From Streptomyces sp. SAI-135 (lineage in GTDB: Bacteria; Actinomycetota; Actinomycetes; Streptomycetales; Streptomycetaceae), in NCBI RefSeq assembly GCF_029893805.1, contig NZ_JARXYP010000002.1, positions 2,790,001 to 2,854,000 on the forward strand: a stretch of DNA of 64,000 nt, read 5' to 3'. Made by a program: the position numbers and the translations under genes. The first letter of the stretch is position 1. Each line of letters begins with the position of its first letter. A model generated the notes under the pieces. That model was not told where the DNA came from. It did no database searches and saw nothing but the letters and a program-made list of their open reading frames with translations. Below are positions 8,384 through 15,509 of this stretch, piece by piece.

Positions 8384-8938
8384 TCAGTCGGCGGTCGGCG
8401 GCGTGTACTTGTAGCCGACCCGCCGCACGGTCTGGATCGCACCCCGGAACTCCGCGCCCAGCTTGCGGCGCAGCCGGGCGATGTGCACGTCGACGGTACG
8501 GCCGTCGCCGACATGGCCGTAGCCCCAGACCGTGGTGACCAGCTGGTCGCGGGTGTGCACCCGGTGGGGGTGCTGGACCAGATGGGCGAGGAGCTCGAAC
8601 TCCAGGTAGGTGAGGTCGAGTTGCCTGCCGCTCACTTCGGCGGTGCGCTGCACGGTGTCGATCCGCACGAGGGCGTCGCCGGCGTCCGCGGCCTTCGGTT
8701 CCGGTGCGAAGGGCGGGTGCTGGTCGGCCGGGACGAGCACCAGGTAGCCGATCATCGGGGGCTGGCCCGGCAGGGTGGGCAGGGTGTGCTGGGGTGCGGG
8801 CAGCCAGGTGGCGCCCGGGGGGAGGAACTCCGCCACGTGCGGGACCTCGTCCGGGCCGACGGCTCGCAGGCGGTGGCGTGCGCCGTTCTCGGACGGGGCG
8901 GGCAGGGTGGCGGTGGAGAGGGAACGAGTGGTCGCCAT
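8384..8938 (-). CDS. OmpR-type winged-helix regulator without receiver domain
   Basis: A 184-residue DNA-binding protein. The C-terminal ~95 residues are a Trans_reg_C winged helix: LDLTYLEFELLAHLVQHPHRV, then DQLVTTVWGYGH, then the recognition region VDVHIARLRRKLG and the wing VRRVGYKY. The N-terminal ~85 residues lack the Asp/Lys pattern of a receiver domain and include a region around APQHTLPTLPGQPPMIGYLVLV that might sense a ligand. The start at 8938 is favoured over one at 9049 because the extra residues are low-complexity and would overlap the upstream small gene. A 12-bp palindrome lies 34 bp upstream and a possible leader ORF precedes that. Targets are unknown; autoregulation is plausible. 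Confidence 0.8.
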   Translation of the reverse strand: MATTRSLSTATLPAPSENGARHRLRAVGPDEVPHVAEFLPPGATWLPAPQHTLPTLPGQPPMIGYLVLVPADQHPPFAPEPKAADAGDALVRIDTVQRTAEVSGRQLDLTYLEFELLAHLVQHPHRVHTRDQLVTTVWGYGHVGDGRTVDVHIARLRRKLGAEFRGAIQTVRRVGYKYTPPTAD

Positions 8939-8972
8939 GAGGTCAGCTCTTTCGCGCGAGAGGGGCGTCGGG

Positions 8973-8984
8973 AGACGTACGTCT
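8973..8984. promoter_or_regulatory. Perfect 12-bp palindrome upstream of regulator
   Basis: AGACGTACGTCT reads identically on both strands. It lies 34 bp before the start of the winged-helix regulator and downstream of the small leader-like ORF. It is a candidate operator or autoregulatory site; no protein is proven to bind it. Confidence 0.45.
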
Positions 8985-9015
8985 GCGCGCTGGCCGAAGG
9001 CCGGGGTGTACGGCT

Positions 9016-9138
9016 TTAGAGGGCCGGCGCGTTCGTCGCGCGGCAACACACCCGGTCGAAGTCGTGGTGCTGACGGGAGGGCCAGAAGGGCTCGAGGTCA
9101 TGGCGACCCGTCGCGGTGATCTTCTGGTAGCTGGCCAT
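9016..9138 (-). CDS. Candidate Cys-containing leader peptide (40 aa)
   Basis: A 40-residue ORF (ATG at 9138, TAA stop) just upstream of the winged-helix regulator. Its C-terminal half, RQHHDFDRVCCRAT, resembles the short actinobacterial leader peptides of pattern RxHxDLxRVxSxxCR, and two consecutive cysteine codons (TGT TGC) are present. In mycobacteria, poly-Cys upstream ORFs regulate downstream genes through cysteine-dependent ribosome stalling. No Shine-Dalgarno is seen; a TTCAAT hexamer six bases before the ATG could be a -10 box giving a leaderless transcript. The peptide is probably regulatory rather than functional in itself, but it could be spurious. Confidence 0.45.
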   Translation of the reverse strand: MASYQKITATGRHDLEPFWPSRQHHDFDRVCCRATNAPAL

Positions 9139-9228
9139 GAGCCCATTGAAGCAGACACCGGGCCGCGGCAGCAGTCTCCTCTCACCGGTCGGACGCTTCC
9201 GTGGCGTGAAATCGGTGTGACACAGCGC

Positions 9229-9264
9229 CGAGGGGCGTCCACCGTGGCCGGTGGACGCCCCTCG
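9229..9264 (-). terminator. Terminator of glnII
   Basis: Perfect 15-bp stem: 9229-9243 pairs with 9250-9264, loop GTGGCC. It starts 18 bp past the glnII stop on the glnII strand and separates it from the leader-like ORF downstream. Confidence 0.8.
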
Positions 9265-9281
9265 GGGAGCAGTGCGGGGGA

Positions 9282-10319
9282 TCAGACCTGGCCGGCCTTC
9301 TCCAGCGCGGAGCAGCAGGTGTCGACGAGCAGCCGCGTCACCACGTACGGGTCGACGTTGGCGTTGGGGCGGCGGTCCTCGATGTAGCCCTTGCCGTCCT
9401 TCTCGACCTGCCACGGGATGCGGACCGAGGCGCCGCGGTTGGAGACGCCGTAGGAGTACTCGTTCCACGGGGCGGTCTCGTGCAGGCCGGTCAGGCGGTC
9501 GTCGATGCCGGCGCCGTAGTTCTTGACGTGGTCGAGCGGCTTGGAGCCCTCGCCCAGCGACTCGGCGGCGGTGATGATCGCGTCGTAGTTCTCGCGCATC
9601 GCCTTGGTGGAGAAGTTGGTGTGCGCGCCCGCGCCGTTCCAGTCGCCCTTCACCGGCTTCGGGTCCAGGGTCGCGGCGATGCCGAAGTCCTCGGCGGTGC
9701 GGTAGAGCAGCCAGCGGGCCACCCACAGGTGGTCGGAGACCTCCAGCGGGGAGACCGGGCCGACCTGGAACTCCCACTGGCCGGGCATGACCTCGGCGTT
9801 GATGCCGGAGATCGCGAGGCCCGCCTTCAGGCAGTTCTCCAGGTGCGCCTCGACGACGTCACGGCCGAAGATCTCGTCCGCGCCGACACCGCAGTAGTAG
9901 CCGCCCTGCGGGGCCGGGAAGCCGCCCTTGGGGAAGCCGAGCGGGTAGCCGTCCTTGAAGAACGTGTACTCCTGCTCGATGCCGAAGATCGGCTCCTGGG
10001 CGGCGAACTTCTCCGCGACCTCGGTCAGCGCGGCACGGGTGTTGGACTCGTGCGGCGTCATGTCGATGTTGAGGACCTCGCACAGGACGAGGATGTCGTC
10101 GCCGCCGCGGATCGGGTCGGGGCAGGAGAAGACCGGCTTGAGGACACGGTCCGAGGAGTGGCCCTCGGCCTGGTTCGTGGAGGACCCGTCGAAGCCCCAG
10201 ATCGGAAGCTCCGCACCCTTGGCACCCTTTTCTGAGTCTGCCAGGATCTTCGTCTTGGAACGGAGCTTGGCCGTCGGCTGGGTGCCGTCGATCCAGATGT
10301 ACTCAGCCTTGAAGGTCAC
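9282..10319 (-). CDS. glnII: Glutamine synthetase type II
   Basis: A 345-residue eukaryotic-type glutamine synthetase that makes glutamine from glutamate, ammonia and ATP. Type II features are clear: N-terminal KAEYIWIDGTQPTAKLRSKT, the substrate loop WGFDGSSTNQAEGHSSD, GIEQEYTFF with metal-binding glutamates, and NGAGAHTNFSTKAMRENYD in the catalytic region. This enzyme type is not adenylylated, unlike GSI. The start is GTG at 10319 with AAGGA upstream. A GlnR-like operator lies 100-137 bp upstream and a strong terminator follows. glnE and a GlnA2-type enzyme lie elsewhere in the window, as in S. coelicolor. Confidence 0.96.
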   Translation of the reverse strand: MTFKAEYIWIDGTQPTAKLRSKTKILADSEKGAKGAELPIWGFDGSSTNQAEGHSSDRVLKPVFSCPDPIRGGDDILVLCEVLNIDMTPHESNTRAALTEVAEKFAAQEPIFGIEQEYTFFKDGYPLGFPKGGFPAPQGGYYCGVGADEIFGRDVVEAHLENCLKAGLAISGINAEVMPGQWEFQVGPVSPLEVSDHLWVARWLLYRTAEDFGIAATLDPKPVKGDWNGAGAHTNFSTKAMRENYDAIITAAESLGEGSKPLDHVKNYGAGIDDRLTGLHETAPWNEYSYGVSNRGASVRIPWQVEKDGKGYIEDRRPNANVDPYVVTRLLVDTCCSALEKAGQV

Positions 10320-10418
10320 GGGCCACTTCCTTCGGGGATGTGTCTACGCACTGCGGGTGCTGCGGCGCTGCGGCACTGAAACGCCGCCTCCTGGTGCCCG
10401 CGAGCCTGTCAACAGGCG

Positions 10419-10456
10419 ATTTCCCGGTCATTGCTCGAATGTGAACCCCGTGTTAC
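10419..10456 (-). promoter_or_regulatory. Putative GlnR operator of glnII
   Basis: Read on the glnII strand, four pentamers lie exactly 11 bp apart: GTAAC (10456-10452), TTCAC (10445-10441), GCAAT (10434-10430) and GAAAT (10423-10419). This fits alternating GlnR a-boxes (gTnAc) and b-boxes (GaAAc) with six-base spacers. GlnR is the global nitrogen regulator of Streptomyces and is known to control glnII. Its gene is not in the window. Confidence 0.75.
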
Positions 10457-10632
10457 CTGGTGATGCTGTGGCGCGATTCACTGTGTGAGCGCGACGGGCG
10501 GGGTGAAAGTCGACAGGGAGACACGGCGTCCGTGCGGCGCGCGCCTCGTATGCAAAGGGTGTATCCGGCACCACCCCCGGCCGGCCGGTCAGGCCCCGTG
10601 ACCCCCGGCGCCCCCTCGACCAGACTGACGGC

Positions 10633-11904
10633 ATGAGCATCGGGACGCGCAGCGGCAGTATCGGTACGAGGGCACGGGCCGTCGGGCTCGCGGCCGTGCG
10701 GGGGTTCGGGCTGGCGCTGGTGACGCTGCCGGGGGCGGTGGTCGGCTTCGTCCTCGCCGTGGTGTCCCTCGCGCTGGTGCCGATCGGGATCGGGCTGGTC
10801 ACGACCCCGTGGGTACTGACCGGGGTACGCGCCTTCGCGGACTGGCGGCGAGTGCTCGCGGCCCGGTGGGGCGGGGTACGGATCCCGTCGGCGTACCGGC
10901 CGGTGCCGCGCGGCGCCAACCCCTGGACGCGCACCTTCGGGATGCTGCGCGATCCGGCGACCTGGCGGGATCTGCGGTGGCTGCCGGTGGACATGACGGC
11001 GGGGTTCGTGACCGCCCTGCTGCCGGCGGTGCTCGTCCTGTACCCGCTGGAGGGGCTCGCGATCGCGGCCGGTCTGTGGCGCCCGCTCGCCTCGTCGGGC
11101 GGCTACTGGTACGGATTCGTGCGCGTCGCCGACCAGAGCTCCGCGCTCGCCGCCGGCGCCCTGGCCGTCGCCCTGCTGGCCCTCGCCCCGCTCGCGCCCC
11201 GTCTGCTGACCCTCCACTTCCGGCTCACCCGGACCGTACTCGGCGCCGGCCAGGGCGAGTTGGCCGAGCGCGTCCGCGTCCTCACCGAGAGCCGGCGGGA
11301 CGCGGTGGACACCTCCGCGGCCGAACTGCGCCGTATCGAGCGGGACCTGCACGACGGGGCGCAGGCCCGTCTGGTCGCCATGGGCATGGATCTGGGCACC
11401 GTCGAGATGCTCCTCGACAAGGACCCCGAGCAGGCCAGACGGCTCCTCGCGCAGGCCCGCCAGTCCTCCATGGACGCGCTCACCGAACTGCGCGACCTGG
11501 TGCGCGGCATCCACCCGCCGGTGCTCGCCGAGCGCGGACTGGGCGACGCGGTGCGGGCGTTGGCGCTGCGGATGCCGGTCCCGACGGAGGTGAGCGTGGA
11601 CCTGCCGGGCCGTGCGGACGCCCCGGTGGAGTCCGCCGCCTACTTCGCCGTCAGCGAGGCGCTCACCAACGCGGTCAAGCACTCGGGCGCCGACCGGATC
11701 TGGATCGACCTGCACCACGTGAAGGAAGGGACGGGGACGCTGCGGATCAGCGTCACCGACAACGGCCGGGGCGGCGCGGTGATCGGGGCCGGTTCGGGGC
11801 TGGCCGGGGTGGAGCGGCGGCTGGGTACATTCGACGGCGTCCTGGCCGTCAGCTCACCCGTGGGCGGCCCCACCATGGTGACCATGGAGATCCCTTGCGC
11901 GTAG
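10633..11904 (+). CDS. NarL-type sensor histidine kinase
   Basis: A 423-residue membrane sensor kinase. The N-terminal ~195 residues contain a putative sensor domain with hydrophobic pairs at about 20-60, 120-150 and 170-195. The HisKA_3 box follows, with the phosphoacceptor His240 in ERDLHDGAQARL, and then the HATPase region: SEALTNAVKHSG (N box) and VTDNGRGG (G1 box). It overlaps the response regulator gene by 10 bp, so the two form a cognate pair. The signal is unknown. It is divergent from glnII, sharing a 313-bp intergenic region. Confidence 0.9.
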   Translation: MSIGTRSGSIGTRARAVGLAAVRGFGLALVTLPGAVVGFVLAVVSLALVPIGIGLVTTPWVLTGVRAFADWRRVLAARWGGVRIPSAYRPVPRGANPWTRTFGMLRDPATWRDLRWLPVDMTAGFVTALLPAVLVLYPLEGLAIAAGLWRPLASSGGYWYGFVRVADQSSALAAGALAVALLALAPLAPRLLTLHFRLTRTVLGAGQGELAERVRVLTESRRDAVDTSAAELRRIERDLHDGAQARLVAMGMDLGTVEMLLDKDPEQARRLLAQARQSSMDALTELRDLVRGIHPPVLAERGLGDAVRALALRMPVPTEVSVDLPGRADAPVESAAYFAVSEALTNAVKHSGADRIWIDLHHVKEGTGTLRISVTDNGRGGAVIGAGSGLAGVERRLGTFDGVLAVSSPVGGPTMVTMEIPCA

Positions 11905-12548
11905 TCCTCGCCGAAGACCTCTTCCTCCTGCGCGACGGTCTCGTACGGCTGCTGGAGGCCCACGGCTTCGAGATCGCCGCGGCCGTCGAGAGCGGGCCCG
12001 AACTGACCCGGGCGCTGGCCGAGCTGGAACCGGACGTCGCCGTGGTCGACGTACGGCTGCCGCCGACGCACACCGACGAGGGGCTCCAGTGCGCGCTGCA
12101 CGCCCGGCGGGACAGACCCGGGCTGCCGGTGCTGGTGCTCTCGCAGCACGTGGAGCAGTTGTACGCGCGCGAGCTGCTCGCCGACGGCAGTGGCGGGGTG
12201 GGGTATCTGCTCAAGGACCGGGTGTTCGACGCCGAGCAGTTCGTGGACGCCGTGCGGCGCGTCGCGGCGGGCGGTACGGCGATGGACCCGCAGGTGATCC
12301 AGCAGCTGCTGGCCCGGCGGGCGGCCGACGACCAGCCGCTCGCCCGGATCACGCCCCGGGAGCGGGAGGTGCTCGAACTGATGGCGCAGGGGCGGTCGAA
12401 CGCGGCGATCGCCGCCAAGCTCGTCGTCACGGAACGGGCGATCGCCAAGCACACCGCCAACATCTTCGCCAAACTGGGCCTTGAGGTGTCGGACGACGAC
12501 AATCGCCGCGTTCTGGCGGTGCTCGCGTTCCTGGACCGGGGCCGGTGA
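11895..12548 (+). CDS. NarL/FixJ-family response regulator
   Basis: A 217-residue response regulator partnered with the kinase upstream. The receiver domain (1-~120) has the acidic pair in LAEDLF, phosphoacceptor Asp52 in VVDVRLPP and the conserved Lys in YLLKDRV. The C-terminal LuxR-type helix-turn-helix is ITPREREVLELMAQGRSNAAIA with the recognition helix near VTERAIAKHTANIF. The start is TTG at 11895, overlapping the kinase stop, with GGAG five bases before it. TTG is unusual but is the first codon that gives an intact receiver domain. Confidence 0.9.
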   Translation: MRVVLAEDLFLLRDGLVRLLEAHGFEIAAAVESGPELTRALAELEPDVAVVDVRLPPTHTDEGLQCALHARRDRPGLPVLVLSQHVEQLYARELLADGSGGVGYLLKDRVFDAEQFVDAVRRVAAGGTAMDPQVIQQLLARRAADDQPLARITPREREVLELMAQGRSNAAIAAKLVVTERAIAKHTANIFAKLGLEVSDDDNRRVLAVLAFLDRGR

Positions 12549-12571
12549 GCGGACCCTTATTTTCTGTAACT

Positions 12572-12587
12572 CCCGCTGCTCAGCGGG
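12572..12587 (+). terminator. Weak stem-loop after the response regulator
   Basis: CCCGCT (12572-12577) pairs with AGCGGG (12582-12587) around GCTC, 23 bp past the stop. The stem is short and no U-tract follows, so termination is uncertain. Confidence 0.4.
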
Positions 12588-12731
12588 CTGTTGCTGCCCA
12601 AGGTCACGGCAAACCTCTGATTTGTTTGTGGGACGGCTGAACACCCGTGGGGCGCCATGCGTATGGAATGGCGCCGCTTCACTCCTGTCGGGCGCCTCGA
12701 TAGCCCCGAAAAAGGAAGTCAGAGGAGTTCC

Positions 12732-14336
12732 ATGGGACGCAATACACGTAAACGCCGCTCGTCGATGGCCACGAAGGCCATAGCCGCGTCGGCGGCCCTA
12801 GCGCTCGGCGGGGGCGGGCTTATCTGGGCGAACTTCTACGCTTCGGCGCACGAGTCCAACAACAACGGCTGGTCGCAGAACCAGACCAAGGCCGCCGCGG
12901 CGCAGGTGGCCACCATCTCGTGCCCCGACGTCGGTCAGAAGCTGACGAACGTGCCTCAGAACGCGCGTCAGGGGGTGGCCACGGAACTGGCCAACCTCGA
13001 CAAGCAGATCACCGAGGCCTACGCCCGGCTCGCCTCGACGCGACAGGCCCAGGCGAACGACTCCGGCTTCGTCCAGAACGCCATCGTCGGTCCCCTGAAG
13101 GAGAAGCGGGCGGCCACGATCGACCGGATCCGCATCGACATCCAGCGGGTCGGGGGCCAGTTCAACACCTCGCTCAGCCAGCTGGCCGCCTGCACGACGC
13201 AGACCGCGCAGACGAACGCCGGTCAGGCCGGTGGCCAGCAGCAGGGCGGCCAGCAGCAAGGTGGTCAACAGCAGGGCGGCCAGCAGCAGAACGGCGGTCA
13301 GCAGCAGGGCGGTCAGCAGCAGGGCGGTCAGCAGCAGGGCGGCCAGCAGCAGGGCGGCCAGCAGAACGGCGGCCAGCAGCAGGGCAACGGCGGACAGGGC
13401 GGCAACGGCCCGGTCGCGGCCGACTTCGTGGACATCACCAAGGTCCAGGGCAACGCCCAGCTCGGCGTGGGCCAGAACGGCCTGAAGGCCAACGGCAACT
13501 CGGGCTCGCGGGGCACCTTCACCACCAAGTGCGGCACCAACGGGAACGACAACCACAACACGGACAACGTGATCGTGGCCCCGGGTGTCGCCAACGGCGC
13601 CCACCATCTGCACGACTACGTCGGCAACCAGAACAACGACGCCTTCGCCAGCGACCAGGAGCTGGCGGGAGCCTCGACCACCTGCCAGAACCAGGGCGAC
13701 AAGTCCTCGTACTTCTGGCCGGTGCTGCGTCTGCAGAACGGTCAGCAGGACTTCGACCAGAACAACGACGGCGGCGGCAAGGAGGGCAACGTCGGCAAGA
13801 TCCTCCAGCCGGCCCAGGCCCAGCTGAAGTTCGTCGGCAACAAGAAGGGCAACGTCGTCGCGATGCCGACCGCCCTGCGCATCATCACCGGTGACGCGAA
13901 GGCCTTCGTCAACGGCAACGCCAACGCCAACGTGAACTGGTCCTGCACCGGCTTCGAGAACAAGGTGCAGCTGCACGACAAGTACCCGATCTGCCCGCAG
14001 GGCAGCCAGGTGGTGCGCACGACCAACTTCCAGAGCTGCTGGGACGGTCAGAACATCGACAGCGCCAACCACCGCACCCACGTGTCCTTCGTCCAGGCGG
14101 ACGGCACCTGCGCCAACGGCTTCAAGGCGATCCCCCAGCTCCAGGTCCGGCTCGTCTACAACGTCCCGGCCCCGAAGCTGCAGAACGGCACGGTCGTCAA
14201 CCCCTACGCGGTGGACACCTTCCCGGAGAACCTGCACAAGCCGATCACCGACCACAACGACTTCATCAACTTCTTCTCCCAGAACACGATGAACAAGATG
14301 GTCAACTGCATCAACACCGGCAAGCGCTGCCAGTGA
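12732..14336 (+). CDS. Secreted DUF1996 protein with Gln/Gly linker
   Basis: A 534-residue exported protein. The signal peptide includes RKRRSS plus a hydrophobic run ending near residue 35. Residues ~55-160 are helical and bracketed by cysteines (ISCPDVGQKL ... LAACTTQ). Residues ~167-222 are a GGQQQ repeat linker. The C-terminal DUF1996 domain (from about 235) includes GAHHLHDYVGN and SSYFWPVLR; DUF1996 is found in secreted fungal and actinobacterial proteins of uncertain, possibly polysaccharide-related function. GAGGAG five bases before ATG 12732 decides the start. A terminator follows. The architecture parallels the protein at 6398. Confidence 0.85.
   Translation: MGRNTRKRRSSMATKAIAASAALALGGGGLIWANFYASAHESNNNGWSQNQTKAAAAQVATISCPDVGQKLTNVPQNARQGVATELANLDKQITEAYARLASTRQAQANDSGFVQNAIVGPLKEKRAATIDRIRIDIQRVGGQFNTSLSQLAACTTQTAQTNAGQAGGQQQGGQQQGGQQQGGQQQNGGQQQGGQQQGGQQQGGQQQGGQQNGGQQQGNGGQGGNGPVAADFVDITKVQGNAQLGVGQNGLKANGNSGSRGTFTTKCGTNGNDNHNTDNVIVAPGVANGAHHLHDYVGNQNNDAFASDQELAGASTTCQNQGDKSSYFWPVLRLQNGQQDFDQNNDGGGKEGNVGKILQPAQAQLKFVGNKKGNVVAMPTALRIITGDAKAFVNGNANANVNWSCTGFENKVQLHDKYPICPQGSQVVRTTNFQSCWDGQNIDSANHRTHVSFVQADGTCANGFKAIPQLQVRLVYNVPAPKLQNGTVVNPYAVDTFPENLHKPITDHNDFINFFSQNTMNKMVNCINTGKRCQ
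13231..13386 (+). repeat. In-frame GGQQQ tandem repeat
   Basis: About ten copies of a 15-base unit, GGCGGCCAGCAGCAG or close variants, encode repeated Gly-Gly-Gln-Gln-Gln with a few Asn insertions. Synonymous changes are scattered through it, so it is not a recent expansion in every unit. It forms a flexible linker between two domains. Confidence 0.85.
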
Positions 14337-14345
14337 CGCACTGAG

Positions 14346-14380
14346 AAAGCCGGCGGTGAGCAATGCTCACCGCCGGCTTT
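14346..14380. terminator. Near-perfect bidirectional terminator
   Basis: Arms 14346-14362 and 14364-14380 are complementary over 17 bases; in RNA about 15-16 bp around a tiny AAT-centred loop. AAA/TTT ends give each strand a short U-tract. It separates the convergent DUF1996 and lipoprotein genes. Confidence 0.9.
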
Positions 14381-14395
14381 CGTGTGTCCGCGTCC

Positions 14396-14830
14396 TCAGT
14401 GGGCCGAGTGCGTGGCACCCATCTTCGAGTGGTCCGTGCCCTCCTCGATGTCCCCGCCCAGCGTCTTGCGCAGCACGGTCACCGTCTGGGTGGTGTCACC
14501 GACGGCGACCCACTTGCGGCCGACCAGGAAGTGACCGCCGTAGTCCTTGGCGCCGTTGATCCACTCGCGCTGGCCGCGGTCGGTGGCGAAGGTGGCGAGG
14601 ATGAACTTGCCGTCGGCGTCCTTGGCCTTCTTGCACACGGCCTGACGCAGTTCGTCGGCGTCGATCTGGATGTCGGGCGTGCACTTCACCTCGGCCGCCA
14701 GGTGCTCCAGGCTGCCGGTGGCCGCCGGCGGCACCGCGGCGGCCTTCGCGTCACCGCCGGATCCGCAGCCCGCCAGCGCCAGCACCGCGGCCGCGCCGGT
14801 CAGCGCGAGCATCGGTCGGGTCAACCTCAT
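14396..14830 (-). CDS. Small secreted lipoprotein
   Basis: A 144-residue lipoprotein. The signal peptide MRLTRPMLALTGAAAVLALAG ends in the lipobox LAGC (Cys22), so it is anchored on the outer face of the membrane. The mature part contains two cysteines (VKCTPDI; AVCKKA) that may form a disulfide, and no recognised catalytic motif. GGAGG five bases before the ATG supports the start. It converges with the DUF1996 gene and is divergent from the TPR protein gene. Function unknown. Confidence 0.8.
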   Translation of the reverse strand: MRLTRPMLALTGAAAVLALAGCGSGGDAKAAAVPPAATGSLEHLAAEVKCTPDIQIDADELRQAVCKKAKDADGKFILATFATDRGQREWINGAKDYGGHFLVGRKWVAVGDTTQTVTVLRKTLGGDIEEGTDHSKMGATHSAH

Positions 14831-14959
14831 CTGTTCCTCCGGTCACGGGGTCACGTCGGACGGGCCCCGGCGGGGGTCCGTCTCCCCCCATACGGCTGCG
14901 GGGCCCGGGACGCTCAAATCCTCGTGTCATCACGGGTACGGCTGTGCGAAAGTGTGCCG

Positions 14960-15460
14960 GTGAACGATGACTGGGAGAAGCGGGTCGACGCCGCCTGGGC
15001 GACCTTCGACGAATATCCCGAGGAGCGGGCGGCCGAGTTCCGCGCCGTGATCGACGCGCTCGTGGCCGAGCTGCCGGACGACAGCCCGGACGGCCCCTTC
15101 GAGCGGGCCTGCGCCTGGGACTCGACCGGGCACTCCGACAAGGCGGTCCCGCTGTACCGGGAGGCGCTCGCGAAGGGGCTGCACGGGTACAAGGGGCGGC
15201 GCGCCAAGATCCAACTGTCGAGCTCCCTGCGGAACATCGGGCAGGCGGAGGAGGGCGTCAAACTGCTCACGCCCGAACTGGACGGCCCGTCCGACGAGTT
15301 GGACGACGCGGTACGCGCCACGCTCGCGCTGTGCCTGTCCAGCCTCGGCCGGGACCGCGAGGGGCTCTCCCTGGTCCTGGGCGCGCTCGCCCCCCATCTG
15401 CCGCGCTACCAGCGGTCGATGGCCAACTACGCGCGCGCCCTGGTCGAACCGGAGGCCTGA
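14960..15460 (+). CDS. Tetratricopeptide-like protein
   Basis: A 166-residue soluble protein made of helix pairs resembling tetratricopeptide repeats of the TPR_5 type: ACAWDSTGHSDKAVPLYREAL, then AKIQLSSSLRNIGQAEEGVKLL, then ALCLSSLGRDREGLSLVLGAL. TPR proteins are scaffolds; partners are unknown. GTG at 14960 (VNDDWEKRVD) is chosen; GTG at 14954 is also possible, and neither has a strong ribosome-binding site. The next gene begins 50 bp downstream in the same direction. Confidence 0.75.
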   Translation: MNDDWEKRVDAAWATFDEYPEERAAEFRAVIDALVAELPDDSPDGPFERACAWDSTGHSDKAVPLYREALAKGLHGYKGRRAKIQLSSSLRNIGQAEEGVKLLTPELDGPSDELDDAVRATLALCLSSLGRDREGLSLVLGALAPHLPRYQRSMANYARALVEPEA

Positions 15461-15509
15461 TTCGTCCGGGCGGCGGTGACCAACCAACGATTCGCTCGTT
15501 CTGCTGAAC

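Noticed and set aside
13231..13386. Frameshift or assembly error in the Gln-rich repeat
   Set aside because: The repeat keeps one frame throughout, with synonymous variation and intact domains on both sides.
12798..14363. 521-codon Leu/Val-rich frame opposite the DUF1996 gene, looking like a membrane protein
   Set aside because: The Leu-rich runs are the antisense of the Gln repeat; the other strand has a ribosome-binding site, signal peptide and domain.
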